A DNA stretch of 64,000 nucleotides, taken from NCBI RefSeq assembly GCF_001905905.1, contig NZ_LIVT01000011.1, forward strand, positions 1 to 64,000. The letters are read 5' to 3'. Of the stretch, positions 36,377 through 44,500 are shown in pieces (the first letter of the stretch is position 1; the number at the start of each line of letters is the position of its first letter). Below the pieces are notes generated by a model. The model worked only from the letters and a program-made list of their open reading frames with translations, ran no database searches and was not told where the DNA came from. The position numbers and the translations under genes are program-made. This DNA comes from Streptomyces sp. CB02366 (GTDB taxonomy: Bacteria; Actinomycetota; Actinomycetes; Streptomycetales; Streptomycetaceae).

Positions 36377-37687
36377 ATGAACGATTGGCCCGATCGACGG
36401 ACCGGCGACCGCAGCGAGCGCTACGGGCGGGGCAGCGCCGGCTCCCAGCCCGAGGGTGCGCGGGCGATGCCGCACATCCAGCGCCGCCCGTCCTCGCCGC
36501 AGAGGCCGCAGGTGCCGCCCCGGCGGCCGCAGGTGCCGCCGCAGAGCCAGGGTTACGACGACCGCTACCAGGACGGCGGGTACGGCCACGCGCCCGACCC
36601 CGGCTACGACAGCGGTTACAACACCGGCCAGGTCTACGGCGCGGGGAGCGGCGGGGGCGGCGGCGGTCGTCGCGGCGGCGGTGACGGGGGCTACGTGGGC
36701 CGCCCGGCCCCGGACTGGCGCCGCCGGATCAAGCTCGGCGCGCTGACCCTGGTGGTCGCCCTGCTCGTGGTCTCCGTGTCGACGTACTTCTGGGCCGACT
36801 CGAAGCTGAAGCGCGAGGTCGACCTCTCGAAGGTCATCGAGCGTCCGGAGCCCGGCGACGGCACGAACTACCTGATCGTCGGGTCCGACAGCCGCGAGGG
36901 CATGTCGGCCGAGGAGAAGAAGCGGCTGCGCACCGGTTCCGCCGAGGGCAAGCGCACCGACTCGATGATGATCCTGCACGACGGCTCCAACGGCCCGACG
37001 CTGATCTCGCTGCCGCGCGACTCCAACGTCGAGATCCCGTCCTTCGTGGGGTCCGAGTCCGGGAAGAAGTTCCCGGGCACCGGCCGACAGGTGAAGCTGA
37101 ACGCCGCCTATGCCGAGGACGGACCCGAACTGCTGGTGCGGACCGTGGAGTTCAACACCGGTCTGCACATCGACCACTACGTCGAGATCGGCTTCGGCGG
37201 CTTCGCCAAGATCGTGGACGCGATCGGCGGGGTCGAGCTGGACATCCCGAAGGCGTTCAAGGACAAGAAGTCCGGGGCCGACTTCAAGGCGGGCAAGCAG
37301 ACGCTGAACGGCGAGCAGTCCCTGGCCTTCGTCCGCACCCGCTACGCGCTTCCGGGCAGCGACCTGGACCGTACGAAGAACCAGCAGAAGTTCCTCGCCG
37401 CGCTGGCGAGCCAGACGGCGACCCCGTCCACGATCATCAACCCGTTCAAGCTGTACCCGACGATGGGCGCGGGCCTGGACACGCTGATCGTGGACAAGGA
37501 CATGTCGCTGTGGTCGCTGGGCAGCATGTTCTTCGCGATGAAGGGCGTGACCGGCGGCGACGGCACGTCGATGAACATGCCGATCTCGGGCAGCGTCAAC
37601 GGGAACCTGGTCTGGGACAAGGCCAAGGTGAAGCAGTTGGTGCAGCAGCTCAACAACGACGAGAAGGTCACGGTCACCGGCGACTGA
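36377..37687 (+). CDS. LCP family protein 5
   Basis: 436 residues. The cytoplasmic N-terminus (to about 117) is Pro/Tyr/Gly-rich, with a repeated RPQVPP motif and a poly-Gly stretch. One membrane helix covers about 121-139 (LGALTLVVALLVVSVSTYFW), then the LCP domain runs to the C-terminus (YLIVGSDSREG, RTDSMMILHDG, SLPRDSNVEIPS, RYALPGSDLDRTKNQQ). It has no LytR_C domain. Likely a glycopolymer-peptidoglycan ligase. Start ATG at 36377 follows a weak GG-rich site. A strong hairpin follows the stop. Confidence 0.9.
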   Translation: MNDWPDRRTGDRSERYGRGSAGSQPEGARAMPHIQRRPSSPQRPQVPPRRPQVPPQSQGYDDRYQDGGYGHAPDPGYDSGYNTGQVYGAGSGGGGGGRRGGGDGGYVGRPAPDWRRRIKLGALTLVVALLVVSVSTYFWADSKLKREVDLSKVIERPEPGDGTNYLIVGSDSREGMSAEEKKRLRTGSAEGKRTDSMMILHDGSNGPTLISLPRDSNVEIPSFVGSESGKKFPGTGRQVKLNAAYAEDGPELLVRTVEFNTGLHIDHYVEIGFGGFAKIVDAIGGVELDIPKAFKDKKSGADFKAGKQTLNGEQSLAFVRTRYALPGSDLDRTKNQQKFLAALASQTATPSTIINPFKLYPTMGAGLDTLIVDKDMSLWSLGSMFFAMKGVTGGDGTSMNMPISGSVNGNLVWDKAKVKQLVQQLNNDEKVTVTGD

Positions 37688-37721
37688 CGTCGGCAGCCGG
37701 GCAGGCGGAGCGGCAGGGGTC

Positions 37722-37758
37722 GGGGGCCCGCCGGGCGCGCGTCGCCGGGCGGGCCCCC
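37722..37758 (+). terminator. LCP 5 terminator hairpin, 11-bp stem
   Basis: GGGGGCCCGCC (37722-37732) pairs with 37748-37758, 35 bp after the LCP 5 stop. It faces the convergent gene ending at 37847 and may serve both. Confidence 0.6.
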
Positions 37759-37846
37759 GCCGCTGTTCACGCACCGCCGTCAGCGGCGGCCGGTTCCTGC
37801 CCACGGCGCGTCGCCGCGCCTCGCCGCAGGCCGCCGCACCTCGCCG

Positions 37847-38857
37847 CTATTCGTCGGCGGTGATGACGCCGTGTTCGTCCATGGTGGGGTGCATCTTGGA
37901 GGGCACGTCCTCGTCCACGTCGGAGGGGCGCGGCGTCTCCGGGCCGTCGGGCCCGATGCGCACCATGCGCCCCACCCGGACGACGTCGAACCGCCGCCCC
38001 CCAGCCAGCAGTTGGTCGGGCCGCTTCCGTCGGGCGAACTGGTGGGCGGCGCGGGCGAGGACGGCGGCCTCCTCCGCGTCGATCCTCGTCACCTCGGGGA
38101 GGTACACCTTCAGGTGGTGGACGAGGGCGCGGCGGGCGTCCTGCGGGGTGGCGTGCAGGCCGGTCACCAACCCCCAGGAGCCTTCCTTCCGTTCGACCAC
38201 CCGGAACGTCGGCGGCAGCAGGACGACTCCGGGATGGCTGGTCAACGCCTTCCGGGAATCGGCCCGTACGGCCTCCGGGTAGCGGCTCGCCGTGTAGGCG
38301 AGGGACACCAGGCCCGCGCGGTCGATCCCCTCGCCGAGTCCGACGGCGGCCGCGTGGTCGATCACGAACCCGTCGCTGCGCGAGGGCTCGACCGTGTTCG
38401 GATCCCAGCCCTCGGAGTCCACGTCGGTGGGCCGGGGCGGTTCCAGCCGCCCGTCGCCGATCCGGGCGAACTCGTCGGCACGCACGACCCGGTAGCGGAC
38501 GCCGGCCGCCGTCACCTCGTCCACCGGTTCGGTCTCCAGCCGCGCCACGGCGTCCAGCAGCGACCTCCGGACCGCCCGGTCGTCGGTCCCGTCCTTCGCC
38601 ATGAACCACAGGTGCGAATTCAGCTCGTCCCGCGCCATCTGCGGGGCCCCGCACTCCAGCTCGCCCAGCAGCCGCCAGCGCGGCCGGTCCCCCGGCCGCT
38701 GCTCGGCGAGCCCGAACAGCGGCCCCCGGACCACGATGTCGGGGTAGGCGCGGAAAGCGGCGCGCGCGTCCGCCTCGGCGACCCCGAAGAGCGGGTCGTC
38801 GCGATGCGTGACGTTGATGGTCAGATGGTCCGGCGGAAACACGGGGTGTTCGTCCAT
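37847..38857 (-). CDS. DUF5954-like conserved hypothetical protein
   Basis: A 336-residue soluble protein beginning MDEHPVFPPDHLTINVTHRDDPLFGV, which resembles from memory the Streptomyces DUF5954 family. It has no membrane segment, signal peptide or catalytic motif that I recognise. Start ATG at 38857. The open frame extends to 39064, but the added stretch is Arg/Gly-rich and unlike the family start. It stands alone between a hairpin on its 3' side and a non-coding gap. Confidence 0.7.
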   Translation of the reverse strand: MDEHPVFPPDHLTINVTHRDDPLFGVAEADARAAFRAYPDIVVRGPLFGLAEQRPGDRPRWRLLGELECGAPQMARDELNSHLWFMAKDGTDDRAVRRSLLDAVARLETEPVDEVTAAGVRYRVVRADEFARIGDGRLEPPRPTDVDSEGWDPNTVEPSRSDGFVIDHAAAVGLGEGIDRAGLVSLAYTASRYPEAVRADSRKALTSHPGVVLLPPTFRVVERKEGSWGLVTGLHATPQDARRALVHHLKVYLPEVTRIDAEEAAVLARAAHQFARRKRPDQLLAGGRRFDVVRVGRMVRIGPDGPETPRPSDVDEDVPSKMHPTMDEHGVITADE

Positions 38858-39190
38858 GCACCCAGTGTGCCGAAGGGGGGTACCGCTGTCCGGGCTTCCC
38901 CGGGAATCAGCCTGCCGGGAACGGGAGTTGGCCCGCAGGGCGCCGCGCCCGCCCGTGAGCCGCGCCCCGGCCCCGCCGCCCCGGGGCGTTCGTCCCGGAC
39001 CGGCCCCCCGTCGACCGGCGCGGTCGTACCGCTCCGCGAGCCCGGTGGCCGCTTCTCGCATCACGGTCGCGGGGGTGCGCAGCGCGGTGTACGCGCCGCC
39101 CTGCCGGGTTCCGCGTCGAGCGCGTGCACGGGTACGCCGCAGGCGAGCGCCGCGCGTCGGCGGGGGCTCCGGGTTCCCTCCCGGGCGGGA
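38858..39190. other. Intergenic region, 333 bp
   Basis: No recognisable gene, promoter or repeat. A short minus-strand reading (MREAATGLAERYDRAGR near 39061) looks protein-like but is bounded by stops and frame changes on its upstream side. Confidence 0.5.
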
Positions 39191-39661
39191 TCACCCGGCC
39201 CCGCCCTTCGGTTCGAGTTCGGCGAAGTCCTCGTGCAGGGCGTCGAGATGGCGGCCGGTGGGCACGCCCTCCGCGTCCAGCTCCGCGAGCCGCCAGCCGG
39301 GGAGCCGCGCCTCGACCTCGGCGGGGAGCGAGCCGTCCACCGGGTCCGCCAGGGCGCGCAGCACCCCGAACGCCGTCTCCCTGGCGATCTCGCGGGCCAG
39401 CGTGCCGAGGTCGTCGGGGGCGAGCCCGGCGGCGAGGGCCCGGTCGACGGCGCCGGCCGCCGCCCCGTCCGCGCGGTAGGCGTCCACCCAGCGCGGGGCG
39501 GCCGTGCTCCATGCGTCGACGTCCTGCCACACCGTCCGCAGCAACCGGTAGCGGGCGAGCTGGGGCAGCCCCTCCTCGACCTCGGACTCGGCCCAGTCCC
39601 GGGCGTCGGCGTCCGCCCCGAGGGCGTCGAAGAGGGTGGTCAGCCTGTCGAGTTCGGTCAT
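39191..39661 (-). CDS. Hypothetical protein, 156 aa
   Basis: A soluble, acidic, largely helical protein (MTELDRLTTLFDALGADADARDW) without a domain I can name. Codon use is typical of the genome. Start ATG at 39661 has no purine-rich ribosome-binding site (CTCCCTCCCC precedes it), so leaderless translation is possible. It is divergent from the RibD-like reductase gene. Confidence 0.65.
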   Translation of the reverse strand: MTELDRLTTLFDALGADADARDWAESEVEEGLPQLARYRLLRTVWQDVDAWSTAAPRWVDAYRADGAAAGAVDRALAAGLAPDDLGTLAREIARETAFGVLRALADPVDGSLPAEVEARLPGWRLAELDAEGVPTGRHLDALHEDFAELEPKGGAG

Positions 39662-39820
39662 GGGGAGGGAGGTTACCGACCGCGAGCGGGACGCGGTCCT
39701 CGGCGGCGGAGGCCCGGGACCGATGAGTTCTCGCCCGGTGCGCGGTCGATACCTCCGTACACGTGAAAGGCGACGGCGGGCGTCGGCCGACGCCCGCCGC
39801 GAACCACCCGGGAGACCCGC

Positions 39821-40393
39821 ATGCGCACCCTGATCAGCACCGCCTTCATCTCGCTCGACGGCGTCATGGAGGCCCCGGGCGGTGAGCCCGGGTACCGGAA
39901 CTCGGGGTGGACGTTCAAGGACGTCGAGTTCCTGCCGGAGGCGTACGAGCTCAAGAGCCGGGAGCAGGAGGAGGCCACCGCCCTGCTGCTGGGGCGGGTC
40001 AGCTATGAGGCCTTCAGTCCGGTGTGGCCGGGCATGGAGGAGTTCGCGGGGTACCGGGCGATGCCGAAGTACGTCGTCTCCACCACGCTGACCGACGACG
40101 CTCTCGTGTCCGACTGGGGCGACACCACGATCCTGCGGTCGCTCGACGAGGTCGCCGCCCTCAAGGAGACCGAGGGCGGCCCGATCATCGTCCACGGCAG
40201 CGCCGAGCTGAACCGGAACCTCGCGGACGCCGGCCTCGTCGACCGCTACCACCTGCTCGTCTTCCCGGTCCTGCTCGGCGCGGGCAAGCGCCTGTTCAGC
40301 ACCACGGACAAGGACCGGCAGCGGCTGAAGCCGGTCGAGCACGAGGCGTACGCGAACGGCGTCCAGAAGAACGTCTTCGAGGTGGTCCGCTGA
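39821..40393 (+). CDS. Dihydrofolate reductase family (RibD C-terminal domain) protein
   Basis: A 190-residue protein with the RibD_C/DHFR fold: MRTLISTAFISLDGVMEAPGG, ATALLLGRVSYEAFSPVWPG, PIIVHGSAELNRNL, LVFPVLLGAGKRLF. It is a probable NADPH- or flavin-dependent reductase of unknown substrate. This family is highly expanded in Streptomyces and usually does not make folate. GGAGA precedes the ATG at a proper distance. Confidence 0.9.
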   Translation: MRTLISTAFISLDGVMEAPGGEPGYRNSGWTFKDVEFLPEAYELKSREQEEATALLLGRVSYEAFSPVWPGMEEFAGYRAMPKYVVSTTLTDDALVSDWGDTTILRSLDEVAALKETEGGPIIVHGSAELNRNLADAGLVDRYHLLVFPVLLGAGKRLFSTTDKDRQRLKPVEHEAYANGVQKNVFEVVR

Positions 40394-40509
40394 CGCGCGG
40401 GGGACGGGCCCGTCGGCCGCCGTGCCGACGGGCGGTGGCTGCCCCGGACCGGGCTCACACCCCGCCGCCGACCGCCGCCGGCAGCCTTTCCGCCGACCCG
40501 GTCAACCGG

Positions 40510-41025
40510 TCAGCATCCCCGCAGGACGGTCGCCGCCACCTCCGCGGGCGGAACACCCGTGGTGTCGACCACCCGGGCCTCCCGGCGCAGCCAGGGCAGG
40601 GCCCGCTCGTAGTCGTCCAAGTGGTCCAACCGCCACTGCCGCGCGCCCGCGCTTTCCGGCTTGATGTCGGTCTCGATGCGTTCGACGAGGGTGTCGCGGT
40701 CGGTGTGGAGCAGGAAGTGGTGCACGGGGACACCCGCCCGGGTCAGCCCCTCGTGGATCTCCCGCCAGTAGGCCTCGACCAGGACGGTCTGCGTGACCAC
40801 CAGCGTGCCGCCCACATGGTCGAGCACCTGCCGCGCGGTCTCCACCACCAGGCCCCGCCAGGGCGGGAAGTCCTGGAAGTCCCTCTCCGGCGCACCGAGC
40901 ATGTGGCAGAGCATCTCCCCCACCTTCTCGGCGTCGAAGAGCCGGGAGCCGGGAAGGAGCGAGACCACTTCCTTCGAGGTGGTGGTCTTGCCCGCGCCGA
41001 AGGTCCCGTTCAGCCAGATGATCAC
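40510..41025 (-). CDS. P-loop NTPase/kinase, TmrB-like
   Basis: A 171-residue protein with Walker A GTFGAGKTTTS (residues 7-17) and a short kinase-like fold. It resembles TmrB, the tunicamycin-resistance ATPase of Bacillus, and other small nucleotide or antibiotic kinases. The substrate is unknown. Start GTG at 41025. A CTAG palindrome lies 10 bp upstream of the start, so its promoter is probably within or beyond that element. Confidence 0.8.
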   Translation of the reverse strand: MIIWLNGTFGAGKTTTSKEVVSLLPGSRLFDAEKVGEMLCHMLGAPERDFQDFPPWRGLVVETARQVLDHVGGTLVVTQTVLVEAYWREIHEGLTRAGVPVHHFLLHTDRDTLVERIETDIKPESAGARQWRLDHLDDYERALPWLRREARVVDTTGVPPAEVAATVLRGC

Positions 41026-41034
41026 CGGCTCATC

Positions 41035-41098
41035 CTAGGGGCTGTCGTCACACTGCCGTCGTCGCCCGGCAGGCGGGCAGTTCGCCGACAGGCCCTAG
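41035..41098. repeat. CTAG-flanked palindromic element, copy B
   Basis: CTAG at 41035-41038 and again at 41095-41098 bound a 64-bp element whose arms (CTAGGGGCTGTCG and CGACAGGCCCTAG) are nearly complementary. The interior GTCGTCACACTGCCGTCGTC matches the reverse complement of copy A over most of its length. Confidence 0.8.
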
Positions 41099-41161
41099 GG
41101 ACGGCTCGTAGGCCCCCGGAGGGGCCCGGGGCCGCAAGAGGTGTCGTGCGAGGGGAAGTTG

Positions 41162-41218
41162 CGGCAGGTTGCGCGCCATCACGATGCGCTGGACCTGGTT
41201 CGTGCCCTCGCAGATCTG
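41162..41218 (-). pseudogene. Displaced 3' end of the acyl-CoA dehydrogenase gene
   Basis: On the minus strand these 57 bases encode QICEGTNQVQRIVMARNLP, the same 19 residues that end the intact dehydrogenase (44652-45833) apart from Cys for Tyr. The nucleotide identity with 44655-44711 is 46 of 57, and ten of the eleven differences are silent. The codon after Pro is CAA instead of a stop, consistent with TAA decayed by one change. It is an orphan fragment with no upstream gene body, lying at the left edge of the integrated cassette. Confidence 0.85.
41187..41206. repeat. Left 20-bp direct repeat (attL-like core)
   Basis: Identical to 44680-44699. It lies in the displaced remnant of the dehydrogenase 3' end. 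The 20 bp encode part of GTNQVQR, next to the catalytic Glu codon. Confidence 0.8.
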
Positions 41219-41332
41219 GATACTTCACGGGTTATACGGCGCTGACCTGCACGGATACCCCTCTTAGCGGAACCCTCCCCAGCGTTTCCCCATGATCGTC
41301 AGGAGGCTGCCCAGGTGGGCGCCGCACTGACG

Positions 41333-41380
41333 GTAGCCTCCCCGACCGGCCGGAGGAGCGGCAGGCTCCGGGGAGGTTAC
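41333..41380 (+). promoter_or_regulatory. Stem-loop upstream of the first cassette gene
   Basis: GTAGCCTCCCCG (41333-41344) pairs with 41369-41380 with one G-U pair, about 110 bp ahead of the 63-residue gene. It may be a leader structure or the terminator of an upstream transcript. The rest of 41219-41488 shows no gene, and I see no convincing promoter hexamers. Confidence 0.4.
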
Positions 41381-41488
41381 GCGGTTTCCCGTTCCGTCAA
41401 CCGTGATCGCTTGACCCGCGCGCCCTGGCCTCGGGAGCATCAACCCAGATGCGGGGTACTGGCAGCAGGGGAGAGGGGAACCCAGACC

Positions 41489-41680
41489 ATGAAGGTCACC
41501 AAGCTGGTCAGCACGTGCGACATCAAGGACTGCCCGACGATCTACGCGACGGATCGCGGCACGCTCTTGCTTCAGGGGGAGACTCCGACCGACCACGGGC
41601 TTCAGATTCCCGCTCACGAAACCCTGGTCGAGATCCCGATGGAATTGATCCAGAAGGCCATCCGTGACCACCTCATCTAG
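41489..41680 (+). CDS. Small conserved hypothetical protein, 63 aa (cassette gene 1)
   Basis: MKVTKLVSTCDIKDCPTIYA opens a 63-residue acidic protein with one cysteine pair (CDIKDC) and the segment ETLVEIPMELI near the end. Small proteins of this type commonly precede DUF6879 genes in Streptomyces. Function unknown. A purine-rich site (GAGGGG) precedes the ATG. It overlaps the next gene by 17 bp, implying coupled translation. Confidence 0.75.
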   Translation: MKVTKLVSTCDIKDCPTIYATDRGTLLLQGETPTDHGLQIPAHETLVEIPMELIQKAIRDHLI

Positions 41681-42188
41681 GACCCTCGGCGACCTCTTCG
41701 ACACGTTCCAGCGTGAGGCGTTCCGGCTCGAAACCCTCGACGACTACAGCAAGTCGGGGAGCGTCGATGCCTACCACGCGTTCCTGGCCGGGGAGCCGCA
41801 GCCGGACGACTACAACGCGGGCTGGGTCGAAGAACTTCGCTCACACACCGGAAAAGGAAAACGGGTCTACCGGGTTCACATTCTGCGCCGCCCACTCACG
41901 GACTATCTCAGGTTCGAACTCGGGTGGGGGTACCAGAAGAACATGTCCGGGGGCGAGGAGTTCTTCATTCTCGACATCACCGATAGGCCAAGCATTCTAG
42001 AGGACGTGCCCGATTTCTGGCTCTTCGACTCCGAGTCCGTGGCCGTCATGAACTACGACGGCACCGGAAAGTACCTGAGTTCGGAAGTCCTGCCACCGGA
42101 ACGCGCGCCGGAATTCGTCGGGCACCGTAACTTGGTGCTGGCGCACGCGGAGCCGTTCACCGAATGGTGGGCCGAGCACGGGACGTGA
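41664..42188 (+). CDS. DUF6879-family protein (cassette gene 2)
   Basis: A 174-residue soluble protein (LGDLFDTFQREAFRLETLDDY, YRVHILRRPLTDYLRFELGW, DFWLFDSESVAVMNYDG). The family is widespread in Streptomyces next to XRE regulators with DUF5753 domains, but its function is not known. GTG start at 41664 with AGAAGG upstream. The stop overlaps the next start as GTGA. I recognise the family from memory, and a profile search would confirm it. Confidence 0.8.
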   Translation: MTTSSRTLGDLFDTFQREAFRLETLDDYSKSGSVDAYHAFLAGEPQPDDYNAGWVEELRSHTGKGKRVYRVHILRRPLTDYLRFELGWGYQKNMSGGEEFFILDITDRPSILEDVPDFWLFDSESVAVMNYDGTGKYLSSEVLPPERAPEFVGHRNLVLAHAEPFTEWWAEHGT

Positions 42189-43015
42189 ACAGGGCACAGC
42201 TCGGGGCCGCGCTGCGGGCCCTGCGAGTGGCGTCCGGCAAGGAAGCCAAGGCAGTGGCCCGCAGCGCCCTCATGTCTCCGTCCAAGCTTTCCAAGATCGA
42301 AAATGCCAAGCTCGCGGCCACCGCGACGGACGTAGAGCGCATCCTGACCGCCATCGGCGTCTCGGACGAGGTGAAGGCGGAGTACACCGAGGCTGCGCGG
42401 GCATCGGCAACGGAAGCGACGGCATGGCGCCTGCTGAAGCGCGGCGGAGTGCACAAGGGCCAGCAAGCCGCCAAGGCCCTTGAGGCCCAGATGTCCACGC
42501 TCCGGCTGTTCCAACCGGCCCTTGTGCCGGGGCTGCTCCAGACGCCGGAGTACATCCGTGCCGTCCTCCAGCGGCATGATCTGAGTGAGGACTCTCTCAA
42601 CCGGACGATCAACGGCAGGCTGGAACGCCAAGCGGTCCTCTACGACAACACCAAGTCACTGCGGTTCATAATCACAGAGCCTGTCCTACGGTGGCGCATC
42701 GTCCGGCCACAGATGATGGCGGCACAGCTCGATCGAATCGTTTCCATTTCCCGCCTGTCTCATGTGGACATCCGCATAGTCCCCTTGAGGATTCATCAGG
42801 ACGATATTGCGAATCACGCGTTCGTCATCCGCGACAACCGAATGGTCACGGTGGAGACCGTCCACGCTGAGGTTGTCGTAACGGATCCAAGGGACGTAGG
42901 TCTATACGTCGAGAAGTTCGAGGGATTCGAACGGGTGGCGCTGTCCGGTGACGACATGCGGAGCTTGGTCGAAGGAATCCGCGACGACTTTTTGCGGGAA
43001 CAGGAAACAGGCTAG
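42185..43015 (+). CDS. XRE-type helix-turn-helix regulator with DUF5753 domain (cassette gene 3)
   Basis: 276 residues. The N-terminal helix-turn-helix spans about 5-65 (LGAALRALRVASGKEAKAVA, MSPSKLSKIENAK). A C-terminal DUF5753-type domain spans about 95-270 (FQPALVPGLLQTPEYIRAVL, RLERQAVLY, FEGFERVALSGDDMRSLV). This is the WhiJ-like architecture that in Streptomyces works with DUF397 proteins on developmental and antibiotic control. The GTG at 42185 overlaps the previous stop. An ATG 21 bp earlier also exists. Confidence 0.88.
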   Translation: MNRAQLGAALRALRVASGKEAKAVARSALMSPSKLSKIENAKLAATATDVERILTAIGVSDEVKAEYTEAARASATEATAWRLLKRGGVHKGQQAAKALEAQMSTLRLFQPALVPGLLQTPEYIRAVLQRHDLSEDSLNRTINGRLERQAVLYDNTKSLRFIITEPVLRWRIVRPQMMAAQLDRIVSISRLSHVDIRIVPLRIHQDDIANHAFVIRDNRMVTVETVHAEVVVTDPRDVGLYVEKFEGFERVALSGDDMRSLVEGIRDDFLREQETG

Positions 43016-43047
43016 AGCTGCCTCCGCAGCCCGCCGAAGATGGCACC

Positions 43048-43266
43048 ATGGAGAGCGAAGAGAGAACTTCGGATCCTGGAACCCACACAACAGCAGGGAC
43101 GTGCCTGTCTGAGCCACCGCGCGAGCCGTCACCCAAACCCGGTTGCGCTGACTGTCTCTCGATATCGGTAGCCGGCGAGAACGCCCGCTCCACGTTCGAC
43201 TACAGCGCCGTATCGGACGCCGACGTACGGATGCGCCAGCACCACGCAGAGGCGCACGCGTCATGA
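43048..43266 (+). CDS. Small Cys-containing protein, 72 aa (cassette gene 4)
   Basis: MESEERTSDPGTHTTAGTCL begins a 72-residue hydrophilic protein with CADCLSISVAG in the middle and a His-rich end (RMRQHHAEAHAS). The CxxC and the end resemble small proteins found beside XRE/DUF5753 genes. No function can be assigned. A GAAG element lies upstream, and the stop overlaps the next ATG (ATGA). Confidence 0.6.
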   Translation: MESEERTSDPGTHTTAGTCLSEPPREPSPKPGCADCLSISVAGENARSTFDYSAVSDADVRMRQHHAEAHAS

Positions 43267-43460
43267 GAAAGGGAGCGGGCTCAAGGCTCTTCGCCGATCG
43301 CCCCCTGATGACCCTGCGGGTCTCTCGCGATTCAGGGCAGACCTGGGGGCCGGAGCAAGCCGTGGCCACGACGGGCGATCTTCCGCCGCTGCTCACAAGC
43401 GCTTGGCCGCCATGCGAGTGCTGGCGGTGCACGGAACGCGGCCAAGGTTCCGGACGCTGA
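43263..43460 (+). CDS. Small protein with C-terminal Cys motif, 65 aa (cassette gene 5)
   Basis: A 65-residue protein with TLRVSRDSGQTWG and PPLLTSAWPPCECWRC near the C-terminus. Three clustered cysteines suggest metal binding. Unknown family. The ATG overlaps the upstream stop, so the pair is likely coupled. Confidence 0.55.
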   Translation: MRKGAGSRLFADRPLMTLRVSRDSGQTWGPEQAVATTGDLPPLLTSAWPPCECWRCTERGQGSGR

Positions 43461-43547
43461 AGTCTCTCCCTGTCCTCCCTTGAACTCCCGCCCGGACTGG
43501 GCGGCGGTCAGCCATGGCCGCGATTAGTTGAGCAGGAAGGTGCAGTA

Positions 43548-43772
43548 ATGCCGAACGGAACCGACCTGTACGGGCTCGACATCGACGGGGCCTCGTTCGT
43601 GAAGGCGTGCGGCGGCCCCTGTACCGAGGGGTGCGTGACCCTGGCCCGAATCGGTGAGAACGCCTGGGCCCTGGGCGACAGCAAGCGGCCAGACGCGCAG
43701 CCGCTGCGGTTCACCTCGGAGGAGCTGGACGCGGCGGGCATCGACCCGGCGCGCTTCGGCCTGAACGTCTGA
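43548..43772 (+). CDS. DUF397-domain protein (cassette gene 6)
   Basis: A 74-residue protein typical of DUF397: FVKACGGPCTEGCVTLARIG, WALGDSKRPDAQPLRFTSEEL. DUF397 proteins are usually encoded next to an XRE/DUF5753 regulator and are thought to bind or antagonise it, as in the WhiJ-type loci. Here the partner would be the regulator at 42185-43015. AGGAAGG precedes the ATG at a good distance. Confidence 0.85.
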   Translation: MPNGTDLYGLDIDGASFVKACGGPCTEGCVTLARIGENAWALGDSKRPDAQPLRFTSEELDAAGIDPARFGLNV

Positions 43773-43858
43773 TCCTCCCCCTCCCGTCAGCCGGGCCGGG
43801 TCCATCCCCCGTCCCTGGGCCCGTTCCCGGCTGGCACTTCTCGAAACGGGAACGAGTC

Positions 43859-44326
43859 GTGCACCACCATGGCTATCTGTGGACCGGCCCGAAAGAACGC
43901 TTCGACAACGAGGCCCTTCGGCGGCCCCCGCACCCTGAGCCGCCCCCGGCCGGGAGTAGACCGGAGCTGATCCAGCGGTATCGGGAGGTGTCGGCCGAGT
44001 TCCCGACCGTTGACCTTCCGCCGCTGGAAACGGCGTACTGGCTCATCAAGCCGCGTTCGCTGGTTCGTAGCACGTGGGATGAGACGAAGGAAGCAGCGGC
44101 CTGGCTCGGGGAACGGTTGGCGGAGTACGCACCCCGGTTCGCGTCGGAGGCGGAGCGGGACAGCATCCGTCTAACGCTTCTCGTGAACGCCGCCGCTGAG
44201 CGGCTGAGGGAGGGCGGTGACGTGTCGCACGGCCTCTACCTCGAACGGCCCTCGTATCTGTCCCTGGCCGTCGTGACGTGCTCCCCGAATCGCTCGATGC
44301 CTGAACTGGCCTGTCCAGTCGGGTAG
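43859..44326 (+). CDS. Conserved hypothetical protein, 155 aa (cassette gene 7)
   Basis: MHHHGYLWTGPKERFDNEAL begins a soluble protein with VDLPPLETAYWLIKPRSLVR, AWLGERLAEYAPRF and LSLAVVTCSPN. No catalytic motif that I recognise. It has the style of accessory genes that accompany DUF397 cassettes in Streptomyces. GTG start at 43859. Two hairpins follow before the right repeat. Confidence 0.65.
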   Translation: MHHHGYLWTGPKERFDNEALRRPPHPEPPPAGSRPELIQRYREVSAEFPTVDLPPLETAYWLIKPRSLVRSTWDETKEAAAWLGERLAEYAPRFASEAERDSIRLTLLVNAAAERLREGGDVSHGLYLERPSYLSLAVVTCSPNRSMPELACPVG

Positions 44327-44339
44327 TCGAAGCGACAAG

Positions 44340-44366
44340 GAAGCCCCGAGCAGTGGCGGGGGCTTC
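44340..44366 (+). terminator. Hairpin after the last cassette gene
   Basis: GAAGCCCC (44340-44347) pairs with 44359-44366 around an 11-base loop, 14 bp after the stop codon of the last cassette gene. Confidence 0.5.
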
Positions 44367-44464
44367 TGCATTGGTTGGTTAGAGCAGTGCGCGGAAGGGG
44401 TTGGAATCGCTCACCGGTTCCTGCCGCACGAAGGCATTAGAGGTCGTCTGATCCGCGTACGACA

Positions 44465-44500
44465 ACAGCCCCCGGCGTCGCGCCGGGGGCTGTGTTGTTT
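44465..44500 (+). terminator. Canonical intrinsic terminator
   Basis: ACAGCCCCCGGCG (44465-44477) pairs perfectly with 44481-44493 around TCG and is followed by GTTGTTT. It is a textbook plus-strand terminator and insulates the dehydrogenase gene from cassette transcription. Confidence 0.85.

Noticed and set aside
38900..39170. A pseudogene on the minus strand upstream of the DUF5954-like gene
   Set aside because: A protein-like stretch (MREAATGLAERYDRAGR) is not continued upstream in the same frame. A stop falls immediately before it in the alternative frame.
42164..42187. ATG at 42164 as the start of the XRE regulator
   Set aside because: The GTG at 42185 forms the standard overlap with the upstream stop and begins at the usual NRAQLGAALR. 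The earlier ATG lies inside the DUF6879 gene without a ribosome-binding site.
44365..44425. tRNA-like fragment (TTGGTTGGTTAGAGCA followed by GGTTGGAATC) at the right end of the cassette
   Set aside because: The distance between the D-arm-like and T-arm-like parts is too short for an anticodon arm, and the T-stem and acceptor stems do not pair.
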